NCBI GenBank assembly: GCA_017999915.1
Contig: JAGNKX010000009.1
Coordinates: 1-64,000, forward strand
DNA from: Spirochaetota bacterium
GTDB lineage: Bacteria > Spirochaetota > UBA4802 > UBA5550
Direction: 5' to 3'
Length of the DNA: 64,000 bases
Notes under the pieces: generated by a model
Seen by the model: the letters and a program-made list of their open reading frames with translations, nothing else
Told to the model about the DNA's origin: nothing
Database searches by the model: none
Program-made: the position numbers and the translations under genes
Shown here: in pieces, positions 8,956-17,782 of the stretch
Numbering within the stretch: position 1 is the stretch's first letter
How the letters are laid out: every line of letters starts with the position of its first letter

Positions 8956-9855
8956 CTACTTTAAATTCCCGAAGGCATCCATCCCGATCTTTCTTAAATA
9001 AGAAGAAAACAGAATACCATCAACCCGCCCTTTAATGTCATCGGTCTTGAGGGAGCGCGCGAAATCCTTAACCAGCCTTGAATCGGATGCAACAATAATA
9101 CATCCTTTCGCCACTATCGGGCCAATGCCTTTCAGGGTGACCTCTGCTGACTGCTTGAACCGCACCGGGTATTTCCGCCCCTCGTTCATCTCTGACAGGA
9201 CGTCCCCCCTGCTTGCGGTAAAACGCCCGATGGTATCATCGGTAAGATAACCCAGGGGCAGCGAAGTGCCCCTGACATAAAAAATATTGTTCTCATATTT
9301 TACCAGATCGCCGGCCAATGCGACAACGCGAACCGCTTCGCCGCTCCCGGTGAACACCAGGTCTCCACGGCGAAATCCCTGGGGCGCGTACCGGTATATC
9401 AGCACGATGTCGTCCCTTTCAAGGAGCGGCTCGGCTGTTCTGCCGGTCACCTGGCCGATGGAAAAAAACGCGGCCAGGACAATGGTCGTGATGAAAGTGA
9501 TAACCGCCGTCGCTGCCGTGTATCCCCCATAGCCGTAGGGCGTATTATAGGCTCGCACCGGCAGCTCCCTGTCCCGCTTTGCCCTGACCAGTGCCTCAAC
9601 GGGCGAGGCGATAGTTATCGCCAGGGCCGCGGCCATGAGGCCCATGAAGGGGATGATGGCTGACCCTGCATCGCGCGTCACCATGGCGGCGGGAAGGGCC
9701 AGGAGCGGCACCGTCCTCATGAGCAGAAATACAGCGCCTTTGGGAAGGTCCCCGTTGTACATCTGGCCGAGACCGGTGAAAAAAAGCGAAAGCAGGAAGG
9801 CGAGGCCGGGCCTTCTCTCCTCGCGTTTCTGTGTCTGTATTATTTTATCAGCCAT
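8956..9855 (-). CDS. Membrane protein with degenerate S26 signal-peptidase-like domain
   Basis: About 299 residues. The start at 9855 has a GGAAG ribosome site; an upstream in-frame start at 9942 would overlap the preceding gene. The N-terminal half has several membrane segments, the first being a TM2-like LAFLLSLFFTGLGQMYNGD. The C-terminal half follows the signal peptidase I fold: AEPLLERDD at the Ser box, FRRGDLVF, then AVRVVALAGD at the Lys box. Compared with the genuine peptidase at 40175 (GSMNPTILEGD and YTKRVIAVPGD), the nucleophile Ser aligns with Thr and the catalytic Lys with Val, so ordinary Ser-Lys chemistry is probably lost. It lies 17 bp after the MBL-fold gene, probably in one operon. 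Confidence 0.75.
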   Translation of the reverse strand: MADKIIQTQKREERRPGLAFLLSLFFTGLGQMYNGDLPKGAVFLLMRTVPLLALPAAMVTRDAGSAIIPFMGLMAAALAITIASPVEALVRAKRDRELPVRAYNTPYGYGGYTAATAVITFITTIVLAAFFSIGQVTGRTAEPLLERDDIVLIYRYAPQGFRRGDLVFTGSGEAVRVVALAGDLVKYENNIFYVRGTSLPLGYLTDDTIGRFTASRGDVLSEMNEGRKYPVRFKQSAEVTLKGIGPIVAKGCIIVASDSRLVKDFARSLKTDDIKGRVDGILFSSYLRKIGMDAFGNLK

Positions 9856-9872
9856 CGCTTCCGGGGGGCCTT

Positions 9873-10532
9873 TTACAGGAAGGACTCTATGAAATCGCGG
9901 ACTTTTTCCTTGCCCACGTAAATGCCGAAGTGGCCCTCGCACAGGATGTCGGCCTCCAGCGAGAGCATGAACTCCAGGGATCTTTCATAATCTCCCCGGA
10001 CCGAGCGGAGGGCGTCGTTCAGGGGGCCATGCACGTCCTGGCCGAAGAGGACCAGCCTTCCGTCCGATACTGTGGTGAGCACGGCCGATCCGGGCGAATG
10101 GCCCGGCGCATGGTAGAAGATGACTTCCAGGTCGCCCACGGTGAATTTCTTTTCCTTTGACGCGACCTTGATGTCGATCTTCAGCGGATCCATCCAGGTG
10201 CCGTACCAGGAAGCGGCCGTGACTTCGGAGTCGCCCGCCTCCAGGAACGCGGCGTCCAGGTCATGGGCGACGATTTTACAGCCTGTGGCGCTCTTGATGG
10301 AGGCCGCGCCGCCCGTATGATCATAATGGCAGTGGGTGAGAAAGAGGTGCCTGACGTTCCGCGGCTCCGTTCCGGTCCCCTGTATGTTCCTGATTACCAA
10401 GTCGGTCCCGCCGCCGGTGCCGGCGTCCACCAGGGCCGCCTCCGCGCCGGACCTGATCAGGTAAATGGCCGCGTCGGAGGGGGCGGATTTGCCCGGCCCC
10501 CCCACAAGGTATATGTTGGATGTGATCTTCAC
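9873..10532 (-). CDS. Metallo-beta-lactamase-fold hydrolase
   Basis: 219 residues. The zinc-binding motif LTHCHYDHTGG (H-x-H-x-D-H form) is near residue 64. A second ligand region GHSPGSAVLTT and a terminal GHFG follow, in the order usual for glyoxalase-II-like MBL proteins. No signal peptide is seen, so it is probably cytoplasmic. The start is GTG. The substrate cannot be told from sequence. It precedes the degenerate signal-peptidase-like gene in the same direction with a 17-bp gap. Confidence 0.8.
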   Translation of the reverse strand: MKITSNIYLVGGPGKSAPSDAAIYLIRSGAEAALVDAGTGGGTDLVIRNIQGTGTEPRNVRHLFLTHCHYDHTGGAASIKSATGCKIVAHDLDAAFLEAGDSEVTAASWYGTWMDPLKIDIKVASKEKKFTVGDLEVIFYHAPGHSPGSAVLTTVSDGRLVLFGQDVHGPLNDALRSVRGDYERSLEFMLSLEADILCEGHFGIYVGKEKVRDFIESFL

Positions 10533-10734
10533 AGGATTCTTTTCATCGGCTGCATCGGCAATAATGTGATGTAGATATTCACCGGCAAGGTTTTATTATT
10601 GCAACAGTTTTTTCTCCGATTTTCATTATCCCGGGACCTGGGCGATAACTATCTTCCTATTATAATGAGACATATTTCACTTGACTTTTTCAGAGAAATT
10701 GTTTTGTTATGTAGGAAATAGACTTGTTGCGATA

Positions 10735-10866
10735 CTGCGTCTCGCACTCGCAGGAAAACCCCTGCGGGGGGCTCGTAAGGGGCTCCGCCCCTTAATCCCG
10801 AAAAAATATAAGGAGATTTACAATAAGTCTGCTCTATCGCGTCTCCTCCGCCACAGGCGGGGATGA
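10735..10866. repeat. Palindromic repeat cluster in the 10.5-10.9 kb intergenic region
   Basis: The 346-bp gap between divergent genes contains ACCCCTGCGGGG and AAGGGGC-TCC-GCCCCTT (10777-10793) hairpins and a terminal CCGCCACAGGCGGG. These resemble widespread non-coding palindromes. I see no credible gene or riboswitch here; the rest of the gap (10533-10734) shows no recognisable element. Confidence 0.45.
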
Positions 10867-10878
10867 CAAAAAATTATT

Positions 10879-12888
10879 ATGATAAAAAAACAGCAGCCAT
10901 CATCCCATACATTCGCCGCAGCGTTCCTGGCCCTGGTCATGGGCGTCGCCATGTCCTTCACCGCGGGTCACGGCGCAACCAAAAACGCCATCGGTTACAA
11001 CAAGGACGGATGGGACTACCTCAAGAAAGAGAACTACAAGAAGGCCATCATCAGCTTCAAGAACGCCCTCCACGATAATCCGAAATACAAGGAGGCCCTC
11101 ATCGGCCAGGGCAAGGCCTACCTGGAGGTGGAGGCCTATGACCAGTCCTATGATCTCTTCAGCGACGCCCTTGCCATCGACAAAAAATCCGTGGACGCCC
11201 TCGTCGGCCTGGGCAAGACCCTCACCGCCATGGGCCGCTACAGCGAGGCCATCAAGTTCTTTGACAGGGCCCTGAAGATATCCGGACAGAACCTCGACGC
11301 GCGCTTCGGCATCGCCTACGTGTATCACTGCCTGGGCAAGAGGATCTGGGCCAAGCGCACCCTGGAGACCATCCTCCGCATCGATCCCTATCATTACGAC
11401 TCGCTCCTTCTCATGGCTGACATCAAGAGCGCGGAGAACCGCCACCGTGAATCGAAGAAGTACGCGGAAAAGGCCATAGACACCAACAGCGAATCCTCAC
11501 GGGGCTACACCCTCTACGGCGAGATATTGCTCAGGGAGTTTCTCAACAGCGAGGACGACGATCTCCTGGACGAGGCCAAGGAGGCTCTTTCCAACGCCAT
11601 ATCGATACAGCCCGCGGCGTACCAGGCCAACAGGACCCTGGGCTACATCTCCCTCATGGAGAGAAAATATCCCGAGGCGGTCAATTACTTCAACACCGCC
11701 ATATCCGACCTCGACAGCAGCACCCTCCTCTACAGCCTGGCGGTATCCCATGACCGCGCCGGCAACAGGGACGAGGCCCTGGACGAGTTCCTGAAAGCTC
11801 TGAAAAAGGACCCCTCCGACTCGATCCTCCGCAGCAGGATCGAGGACTTCCTCGTGTTCCGCGACTACAAGATAGGCCATCCGGCGCGGGTCATGCTCAA
11901 CAGGGAGCATTACGACCTGGCCGTAAACCGCGAGAAGAAGAACCTCCCGGACCAGGCCGTCATGTACCTGCGGCGGTCGCTTCTCCTGAACCCGATGAAC
12001 ATGGAGTCGAGGGAGCTCCTCATGGACTTCTATAACACCCAGGGATACAACCAGTTCTACATCGACGAGATGAAAGAGATCCTCAGGTTCAACCCGGACC
12101 GGGCCTGGCAGGAAAAGCTCTCCCTCGCCATCATGAAGCGGCGGGACATGCTCTACCACCAGGAGGGCTATTCCTCGGAAGAGCCTCCGCGGGACATGCC
12201 CTCGGTGCTGGTCCTCGGTTTCGATCCCGTCGGAAAGCTCAGTCCCCATCCCGACGCCGGGGAAGTGATCGCGAGCCACCTCACCTTCGTGCTGGGGCAG
12301 TTCGGCAGGATGAAGCCGGTGAGCATACGCAAGCGGACCGCCGTGACCTGCGGCCTCATGTGCGGCGGCGGCCACCTGGCCCAGACCCTGGACAGCGTCG
12401 AATCGGGCATAAAGGACGGCGGGATCGACCCGGTGGATTACGTGGTCTACGGCGGATATTATGAAAGCGGCGGCCACATCACCCTCGAGTGCCAGGTCAT
12501 GGACTACAAGAAGGGCTTCATCATCGGCCAGTTCACCGTGACCGAGTCCGGCAAGGAGAGCCTGCCCCTGGCCGCCCTGCGGGCGGCAAAGCGGATCTAC
12601 GACATGATACCCTTCCGCGGCCGCGTGCTCAAGCTGAAGGAAACCGGCATCGTCACCAACATGGGGCTCTTCGACGGCGTCGAGAACGGCGAGAAGCTGG
12701 TCATCTACAAGTTCACCGACCGGATCGGCGTCGGCGACAAGCTGAAGAAGAGGATCATCCTCACCGTGAAGGAGTCGGACACCCTGATCTGCTACGCGGA
12801 GCCGCAGCGTCCGGCCGACCTCGAATCGATCGATTCGAACGACATCGTGCTTCCCATGATGAAGCGCCGGGCGAAACGGATAGAATAA
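10879..12888 (+). CDS. Exported TPR protein with C-terminal CsgG/FlgT-like region
   Basis: 669 residues with an N-terminal signal peptide (hydrophobic AAFLALVMGVAMSF). TPR repeats fill roughly residues 40-400 (for example YKKAIISFKNALHDNPKYKEA and YPEAVNYFNTAISDL). The last ~270 residues change character: PSVLVLGFDPVGKLSPH, then alternating beta/alpha segments and GRVLKLKETGIVTNMGLFDG. This is reminiscent of the CsgG/TolB/FlgT-type periplasmic folds that often follow TPRs in diderms. A role in envelope assembly is plausible but unproven. It is followed 10 bp later by an exported esterase-like gene, suggesting co-transcription. Confidence 0.75.
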   Translation: MIKKQQPSSHTFAAAFLALVMGVAMSFTAGHGATKNAIGYNKDGWDYLKKENYKKAIISFKNALHDNPKYKEALIGQGKAYLEVEAYDQSYDLFSDALAIDKKSVDALVGLGKTLTAMGRYSEAIKFFDRALKISGQNLDARFGIAYVYHCLGKRIWAKRTLETILRIDPYHYDSLLLMADIKSAENRHRESKKYAEKAIDTNSESSRGYTLYGEILLREFLNSEDDDLLDEAKEALSNAISIQPAAYQANRTLGYISLMERKYPEAVNYFNTAISDLDSSTLLYSLAVSHDRAGNRDEALDEFLKALKKDPSDSILRSRIEDFLVFRDYKIGHPARVMLNREHYDLAVNREKKNLPDQAVMYLRRSLLLNPMNMESRELLMDFYNTQGYNQFYIDEMKEILRFNPDRAWQEKLSLAIMKRRDMLYHQEGYSSEEPPRDMPSVLVLGFDPVGKLSPHPDAGEVIASHLTFVLGQFGRMKPVSIRKRTAVTCGLMCGGGHLAQTLDSVESGIKDGGIDPVDYVVYGGYYESGGHITLECQVMDYKKGFIIGQFTVTESGKESLPLAALRAAKRIYDMIPFRGRVLKLKETGIVTNMGLFDGVENGEKLVIYKFTDRIGVGDKLKKRIILTVKESDTLICYAEPQRPADLESIDSNDIVLPMMKRRAKRIE

Positions 12889-12898
12889 CCTTTACACG

Positions 12899-13774
12899 AT
12901 GAAAAAAATCCTCATATCAGCGCTGTTCCTCATTGCCATAACACTTTCCTATTTCTACGGGCTTGTATCGCACAAGTACGCACTGCCGCCCTTCCCGCAG
13001 ATCCTGTCCCTGAAAGAGCATCTCCTGCCCCTGACCATAGGGTTTCGCGATACCGCGGGCAGGGCCGAGGTTCCCTGCGGGGATCTGATCGGCGGAAGGA
13101 CCATGGTGGCCCTGGTGTTCGGGCAGTCCAATTCAGGGAACCACGGCGAAACGCTCTACGCGCCGAAGAGGGCTGTGTTCAATTTCTTTGACGGCCGCTG
13201 CTACCGGGCCGTCGATCCCCTCCTGGGGGCCACCGGCGACGGCGGCAGCGTCTGGTCGCGCCTGGGGGACCTCCTCATCGACGGGGGCCTCTATGACCGG
13301 GTCATCTTCATCCCCATAGGCGTCGGCACCACCACCATCGAGGAGTGGACCAGGGGCGGCTACCTGCACCGGAGGATCACCAACGCCATCGAGCAGTCCC
13401 GGGCCTGCGGCCTGGCCATCACCCACCTGTTCTGGGTCCAGGGCGGCTCGGAGCCGCGGACCGGCGGCCGGGCAAACACCGAGCGCTACAAGAAAAATTT
13501 CACGGCGATGCTCCGAAGCATTCGCGATCATGGCGTGACCGCCCCCATATACCTCGCCATCGCCACCTATTGCGACAGCGGCCCCATTCCGGACATCCAG
13601 GCGGCCCTGAGGGAGCTGGCTGACCCGAAGCGGAAGATTGTTATCGGCCCCGATAGTGATGTTTTCTATAAAGATGCGGCCAACACATGGGAACAGGTCC
13701 ACCTCTCCCACCGGGGCCTCGAACTCTCATCACGGGCCTGGTTGGACGTGCTGCGCCGCGCCGGAGAAAAATAG
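12899..13774 (+). CDS. SGNH-type sialate O-acetylesterase-like hydrolase, exported
   Basis: 291 residues. The N-terminus has an uncleaved or cleaved signal segment (ILISALFLIAITLSYFYG). The nucleophile block is MVALVFGQSNSGNHGE near residue 68, typical of the sialate O-acetylesterase/CE6-like domain. A later WVQGGSE block and a C-terminal VHLSHRGLELS supply the Gln/Gly oxyanion block and catalytic His. The likely reaction is removal of acetyl groups from sugars, with an unknown substrate. It begins 10 bp after the TPR gene and is followed by an ABC ATPase. Confidence 0.75.
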   Translation: MKKILISALFLIAITLSYFYGLVSHKYALPPFPQILSLKEHLLPLTIGFRDTAGRAEVPCGDLIGGRTMVALVFGQSNSGNHGETLYAPKRAVFNFFDGRCYRAVDPLLGATGDGGSVWSRLGDLLIDGGLYDRVIFIPIGVGTTTIEEWTRGGYLHRRITNAIEQSRACGLAITHLFWVQGGSEPRTGGRANTERYKKNFTAMLRSIRDHGVTAPIYLAIATYCDSGPIPDIQAALRELADPKRKIVIGPDSDVFYKDAANTWEQVHLSHRGLELSSRAWLDVLRRAGEK

Positions 13775-13813
13775 CGTGGGTATCCACACGGAACAATCAC
13801 CGGACCGGCTGTC

Positions 13814-14584
13814 ATGATCGGCCTCGACAACATATCGCTCTATTATCCCGAAGGCCCGGCGACCATTTTAAGCGGAATATCCTGGGAAATCGGGAGCGGC
13901 GACCGCTGGGTCCTCTTCGGCCCCAACGGCTCCGGAAAAACGAAGCTCCTTGAGATCATCACCGGCTATATCTACCCGAGCGGCGGATTGGTGAGCCGCT
14001 TCGGCATTGACGGGGGCTGCGACATCCGCGAGGTCCGCCGGAGGATCGGATATCTCAGCACACCCCTGAAGGAGCGCTTCCCCAGGCATGAACGGCTCAT
14101 CGATGTCGTCGTCAGCGGCCCCTGCGCCACCGTGGGCCTCTATGAGGAGCCGGGCGACAATCGTTATGAAGAGGCCCGCCTGCTCCTCGAATCGGGCGGC
14201 CTCGGCGGGAAGAGCGCGCAGTTCTTCGGCACCCTGTCCGACGGCGAGAGACAGAAAGCCCTCATGCTCAGGGCCGTCATGGCCGGACCGGACCTCCTTA
14301 TCCTGGACGAGCCGTGCATGGGCCTCGATCTTTCCGCGCGGGAAGACTTTCTCTCATCGCTGGAACGGCTCTGCGGGGGAAAGCCCCTATCGGTCATCTA
14401 CGTGACCCACTACGTCGAGGAGATAACGCCCTTCTTTAAAAATATCTTCATGATAAAGGGCGGCCGGCGCTGGTTCTCCGGCGCGGTCGAGGCCGGGCTG
14501 ACCGACGAGGTCATATCGGGGCTCTTCGGCAGGAACATCCGCATCGTGAAAAAAGACGCGAGGTATTACGCGACCCTTGGCTGA
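13814..14584 (+). CDS. ABC transporter ATP-binding protein
   Basis: 256 residues with Walker A GPNGSGKTKLLE, a Q-loop region, signature LSDGERQKALMLRAVM, Walker B LLILDEP and a switch His in YVTHYVEE. The sequence order and the short isolated ATPase resemble the ModF/YlmA-like group. No permease or binding protein is adjacent, so the partner and cargo are unknown. Confidence 0.85.
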   Translation: MIGLDNISLYYPEGPATILSGISWEIGSGDRWVLFGPNGSGKTKLLEIITGYIYPSGGLVSRFGIDGGCDIREVRRRIGYLSTPLKERFPRHERLIDVVVSGPCATVGLYEEPGDNRYEEARLLLESGGLGGKSAQFFGTLSDGERQKALMLRAVMAGPDLLILDEPCMGLDLSAREDFLSSLERLCGGKPLSVIYVTHYVEEITPFFKNIFMIKGGRRWFSGAVEAGLTDEVISGLFGRNIRIVKKDARYYATLG

Positions 14585-14605
14585 CGGCGCGACCCCGGCG
14601 ATCCT

Positions 14606-15556
14606 CTACGGGCCCTTTGCGCCGTCGACCCGTTCCTCCGTCCGCATCCCCTTCTCCTCCCAGGCCCGGGCCTCAACGTCCTTCTTGATGTAAGTATAGA
14701 TCTCCGATATGCTATAGCAGGCGTCGAAATTATCGGGATTCAATTCCACCGCCTTTTTCAGGTTCTCCAGGGCCAGCTCGATGTGGAGCTTCCGCGGCCC
14801 CCGCATTTTCTGGGTGAAGTACACATACCCCAGGAGCACGTAAACCTTATCGTAGTCGGGCTTGACCTTCTTCAGGCGCTCAAGGATCGCCGCTGCCGCG
14901 GTGAAATCCTTCCTTCCCTTGTGCACTTCGTACAGCTCCAGGTACGCCTCGATGACGCAGGGGGATTGGTCTATCACCTTTCCGTACAGGGCGGCGGCTT
15001 CCCTGGCGTCGCCCTGTGACGCGGCCCGGGCCGCCGCTGCTAGGGTATCCGCGGACCTGGCCTTTCCTTCGCGGGCGCTGGTCTCGAAATTCCGCTGCGC
15101 CCCTTCGCGGTCCCCGCGAAGGACGCAGTAGCGCACCAGCCTGCAGCGGGCCCTTTCATCGTCAGGATTGATTTCGACGGACCTGGCATAATGGCTGTAG
15201 GCCCTGTCATTCTCGCTGAAGAACTCGTAGACCTCGGCCAGGGCGTTGTGTATCTCCACCTGCCTGTCTTTGAGGGCCAGGGACTTCTCGTACCAGGGAA
15301 TGGCGAGGTGCTTCTGGTTCAGCCTGCAGTACACGTCACCGAGGAGGTTCGCCGCCTGATAGTAGTCCGGCTTCCGGTCCAGGCAGTTGATGAGGCTCAG
15401 GACCGCCTCCTTGTTCATCCCGAGGCGCGCCTGCGTCTCTCCCCGCTCGTAATAGTACTGCCAGGAGAGGCGCTCCGCTGCGGCATCGGCATTGATAAAA
15501 GCCGCGGCCGCGGCCATGAAAAAAAATATTACGAATTTTATTATTGACAATTTCAC
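14606..15556 (-). CDS. Exported TPR protein
   Basis: About 316 residues from a GTG start (15556), with a signal peptide (IIKFVIFFFMAAAAAF). An ATG 13 codons in (15517) is an alternative. At least six TPR-like units follow, such as YYYERGETQARLGMNKEAVL and YYQAANLLGDVYCRLNQKH. The upstream region overlaps the tRNA-Phe promoter region. Converges with the ABC ATPase gene; matching GACGGCGC/GCGCCGTC arms lie at the two gene ends. Confidence 0.7.
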   Translation of the reverse strand: MKLSIIKFVIFFFMAAAAAFINADAAAERLSWQYYYERGETQARLGMNKEAVLSLINCLDRKPDYYQAANLLGDVYCRLNQKHLAIPWYEKSLALKDRQVEIHNALAEVYEFFSENDRAYSHYARSVEINPDDERARCRLVRYCVLRGDREGAQRNFETSAREGKARSADTLAAAARAASQGDAREAAALYGKVIDQSPCVIEAYLELYEVHKGRKDFTAAAAILERLKKVKPDYDKVYVLLGYVYFTQKMRGPRKLHIELALENLKKAVELNPDNFDACYSISEIYTYIKKDVEARAWEEKGMRTEERVDGAKGP

Positions 15557-15587
15557 TATGTATAATATGTGTGTATCGTTTTTCAGT

Positions 15588-15660
15588 GGTCAGGTAGCTC
15601 AGTCGGTAGAGCAGTGGACTGAAAATCCACGTGTCGACGGTTCGATTCCGCCCCTGACCA
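15588..15660 (+). tRNA. tRNA-Phe (anticodon GAA)
   Basis: A full cloverleaf is readable: acceptor GGTCAGG (15588-15594) pairs with CCTGACC (15653-15659), discriminator A. The D-loop holds AGCTCAGTCGGTAGAGC, the anticodon loop is CTGAAAA with anticodon GAA, and the T-loop is GGTTCGATTCC. The CCA end is not encoded. Confidence 0.95.
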
Positions 15661-15802
15661 CATTTTTTCCTTCCTTCAATCTTCTTTTCATATCCATATT
15701 GCAATACTAATACCTGATCTGACTCCGGTTCAATAGTATATTATTATCTTCGGCCCGAGTCATACCCTGTCTTGACCATCACCGATCAACGCAATCGTGC
15801 CG

Positions 15803-16195
15803 TCAGGTATGATCGCCGTTCCCCGGATCCTGTCCATTGCCGGGCCTCACGGTTTTTATTACAAAGCCCATCACTATGGTGCCGGCCGCGCCCAGGGCGA
15901 CGATAAACACCTTAAAACCCACCAGCACCGACGACAGGGCGATCATGGCCCACATCATGGCGATGGCAGATGCTTTTCCCTTCAGGGTCATGCCGCCTTT
16001 TTCCCTGAATGTATGCACATATTTTCCGAAGAGCCTGCTCGATAGGAGCCATCCGTAAAGCCTGTCGGAGCTGCGCACGAACAGAGCCGCTGCCAGAAGC
16101 ACAAAGGGGGTTGTCGGGAGCACGGGGACAAAAATACCCACAAGCCCCGCCAGGAGCGAGACACAGCCGAGGAATATGAGGATATAGTTGCGCAT
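15803..16195 (-). CDS. YbaN/DUF454 family inner membrane protein
   Basis: About 130 residues. The start at 16195 has a GGAAG site five bases upstream; an earlier in-frame ATG (16234) lacks one. The N-terminus (LGCVSLLAGLVGIFVPVLP then TTPFVLLAAALF) matches the DUF454/YbaN family signature with G-x-x-P-x-L-P-T-T-P. Two hydrophobic pairs suggest four membrane spans. Function in this family is unknown. Confidence 0.85.
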   Translation of the reverse strand: MRNYILIFLGCVSLLAGLVGIFVPVLPTTPFVLLAAALFVRSSDRLYGWLLSSRLFGKYVHTFREKGGMTLKGKASAIAMMWAMIALSSVLVGFKVFIVALGAAGTIVMGFVIKTVRPGNGQDPGNGDHT

Positions 16196-16381
16196 AATGG
16201 CTTCCGGCCGGCAACTCCGTATGTACACCTGCACGCCATGATGACACTTCCCGGATACATTTCAAGAATAATTCTTTCTTTCATTACACGACGGCAAAAA
16301 GGTCATGACTCATTATTTTCTTGAAAAAAACGCGGCCTTTTCATACAGTATTACATCGATCAATCCACAGGAGGACTCCCC

Positions 16382-16588
16382 ATGAAAAAAATTTTCGCCG
16401 TTATCGCCGTCATCTGCGCTCTGTTCGCGTGGTCAGGCTGCAAAAAGACGATGAAAGACTGCCTGAAAGAATGCGACAAGGCCTATGACGCGTGCAAGGA
16501 AAAGGAGACTGGGATGGCGGGTGATTGCGGCGTACAGCATAACCGCTGTTATTCTCAATGCAACATCCAGGACCTGATGAAAAAATAG
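16382..16588 (+). CDS. Small Cys-rich lipoprotein
   Basis: 68 residues with a strong AGGAGG site. The signal peptide ends in AWSGC, a lipobox. The mature part carries spaced Cys residues (DCLKECDKAYDACK, then DCGVQHNRCYSQC), probably forming a disulfide-stabilised helical hairpin. No family recognised. Confidence 0.75.
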   Translation: MKKIFAVIAVICALFAWSGCKKTMKDCLKECDKAYDACKEKETGMAGDCGVQHNRCYSQCNIQDLMKK

Positions 16589-16604
16589 ACCGACAGCCGG
16601 CCCC

Positions 16605-16644
16605 GAAGCCCCCCGCGCCGGTCGCGACGGGGCTTCGCGTTTTA
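16605..16644 (+). terminator. Intrinsic terminator after the small lipoprotein
   Basis: GAAGCCCC (16605-16612) pairs with GGGGCTTC (16629-16636), with a GC-rich inner loop, followed by GCGTTTTA. It sits 17 bp after the stop. Confidence 0.65.
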
Positions 16645-16950
16645 CGCGCCTTTCACCGGACCGGCATCATACCCGCCATAGCCGGTGTTCGATTTTCCCG
16701 ACACAGCCATGGCGTGCAGCGCGCCCTTGATGGCTTCACGAAATCGGCTGTTTGTCCAGTCGTCCCCGGCCCATCCGACGTCAACCTGCGCCATGACATC
16801 CTGGACCTGCCCGCCCTTTCTGCGAACCAGGATCCGGTAGTAGCAGCACTCGTTCCTCTGGTCATAGCTGTCAAACACGGCGGTCCAGGCAACGCCGGGG
16901 ACAATTTCAACGGGTTCGTCGAACTTCGGCCATATGAATGATCCCGCCAT
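16642..16950 (-). CDS. Hypothetical protein
   Basis: About 102 residues; start ATG at 16950 preceded by GGAGGA with a 3-5 base spacer. The product has no signal or membrane segment. It includes a Cys-Cys-Tyr-Tyr run and a Trp/Asp-rich region (DVGWAGDDWTNSRFREAI). No family recognised. It converges with the small lipoprotein gene and its end abuts that terminator. Confidence 0.5.
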   Translation of the reverse strand: MAGSFIWPKFDEPVEIVPGVAWTAVFDSYDQRNECCYYRILVRRKGGQVQDVMAQVDVGWAGDDWTNSRFREAIKGALHAMAVSGKSNTGYGGYDAGPVKGA

Positions 16951-17128
16951 CACTCCTCCATCACCGCGGGGCCGGCAAACAATGCCGTTGTCGGGAGTGT
17001 CCGTTTATAAAGCTGTTTCATGTGATCCTCCCTCACCTGCCCCGGGCAAATTTAACTCTTGACGTGTCATGGTTTACGGGCTAACGGTCTCTAACGGCCC
17101 GGATACGGGCCTGACCCGGAGGAAATAA

Positions 17129-17683
17129 GTGACAAAAAAGCTCTTACTCATCCTCGTTATCGCCACGGGCACCGTGACTCTGGTTCCTTTCGCGGCATTA
17201 TCCAACCAGATGGGCATGGGCAATCCGCTGAAGATCAACGCTCTCGGCCTGTCCGTAGATTACGCGCGCACCAGGAAAGAGAATGACGCGGGCCTGTACG
17301 CGAGCTACCGCTACGGATTCGCCCACATCGTCTCCATCTACTTCGCCGCCGACGCGGGATACAGGTTTATTTACAACAGCGTCAACGTCCGCGCGGGGGG
17401 TCAGCTCCAGTTCATCGTCGTCGGCCTCGAGGCCGGCCTCCTGTGCGCGTACCGGACAAAGATCGAGCGGCGGGAATGGTACGACCATGGGAAGCGCCGC
17501 GGCCCCTGGGCGCCCGGCATGTTCCTGGGCCTGTCCGGCACCGTGCCGGGAAAACGCCTGGCCCTCTTCATTTCGCTGGGCGGAAATTTCTATTTCATCA
17601 ATCACGACCATGAGTTCTACCTGATGGCCACCGGCCTGGTCAACTTCGCCGGCGACCTGGAGCGTAAATCCGCGGCGAAATGA
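17129..17683 (+). CDS. Exported beta-barrel-like protein
   Basis: 184 residues from a GTG start preceded by GGAGGAAATAA. There is an N-terminal signal peptide (LLLILVIATGTVTLVPF). The mature part alternates short amphipathic strands (YASYRYGFAHIVSIYFAAD, MFLGLSGTVPG), like small outer-membrane or outer-membrane-associated barrels. No specific family recognised. Confidence 0.6.
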   Translation: MTKKLLLILVIATGTVTLVPFAALSNQMGMGNPLKINALGLSVDYARTRKENDAGLYASYRYGFAHIVSIYFAADAGYRFIYNSVNVRAGGQLQFIVVGLEAGLLCAYRTKIERREWYDHGKRRGPWAPGMFLGLSGTVPGKRLALFISLGGNFYFINHDHEFYLMATGLVNFAGDLERKSAAK

Positions 17684-17782
17684 TTGCATACATTCCTGTT
17701 TTCTAACCGATGATTCATCCACCGTCGTGGAGATGGCGCTGATTATTACGGCAGACCGTGAGGCATTCCACTATAATTCCAT

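Noticed and set aside
10681..10866. Short open frame before the TPR gene
   Set aside because: Its sequence is mostly the palindromic repeat; no ribosome site.
15544..15566. TTGACA and TATAAT upstream of tRNA-Phe
   Set aside because: Only 11 bases apart, too close for one promoter; the true pair could not be assigned.
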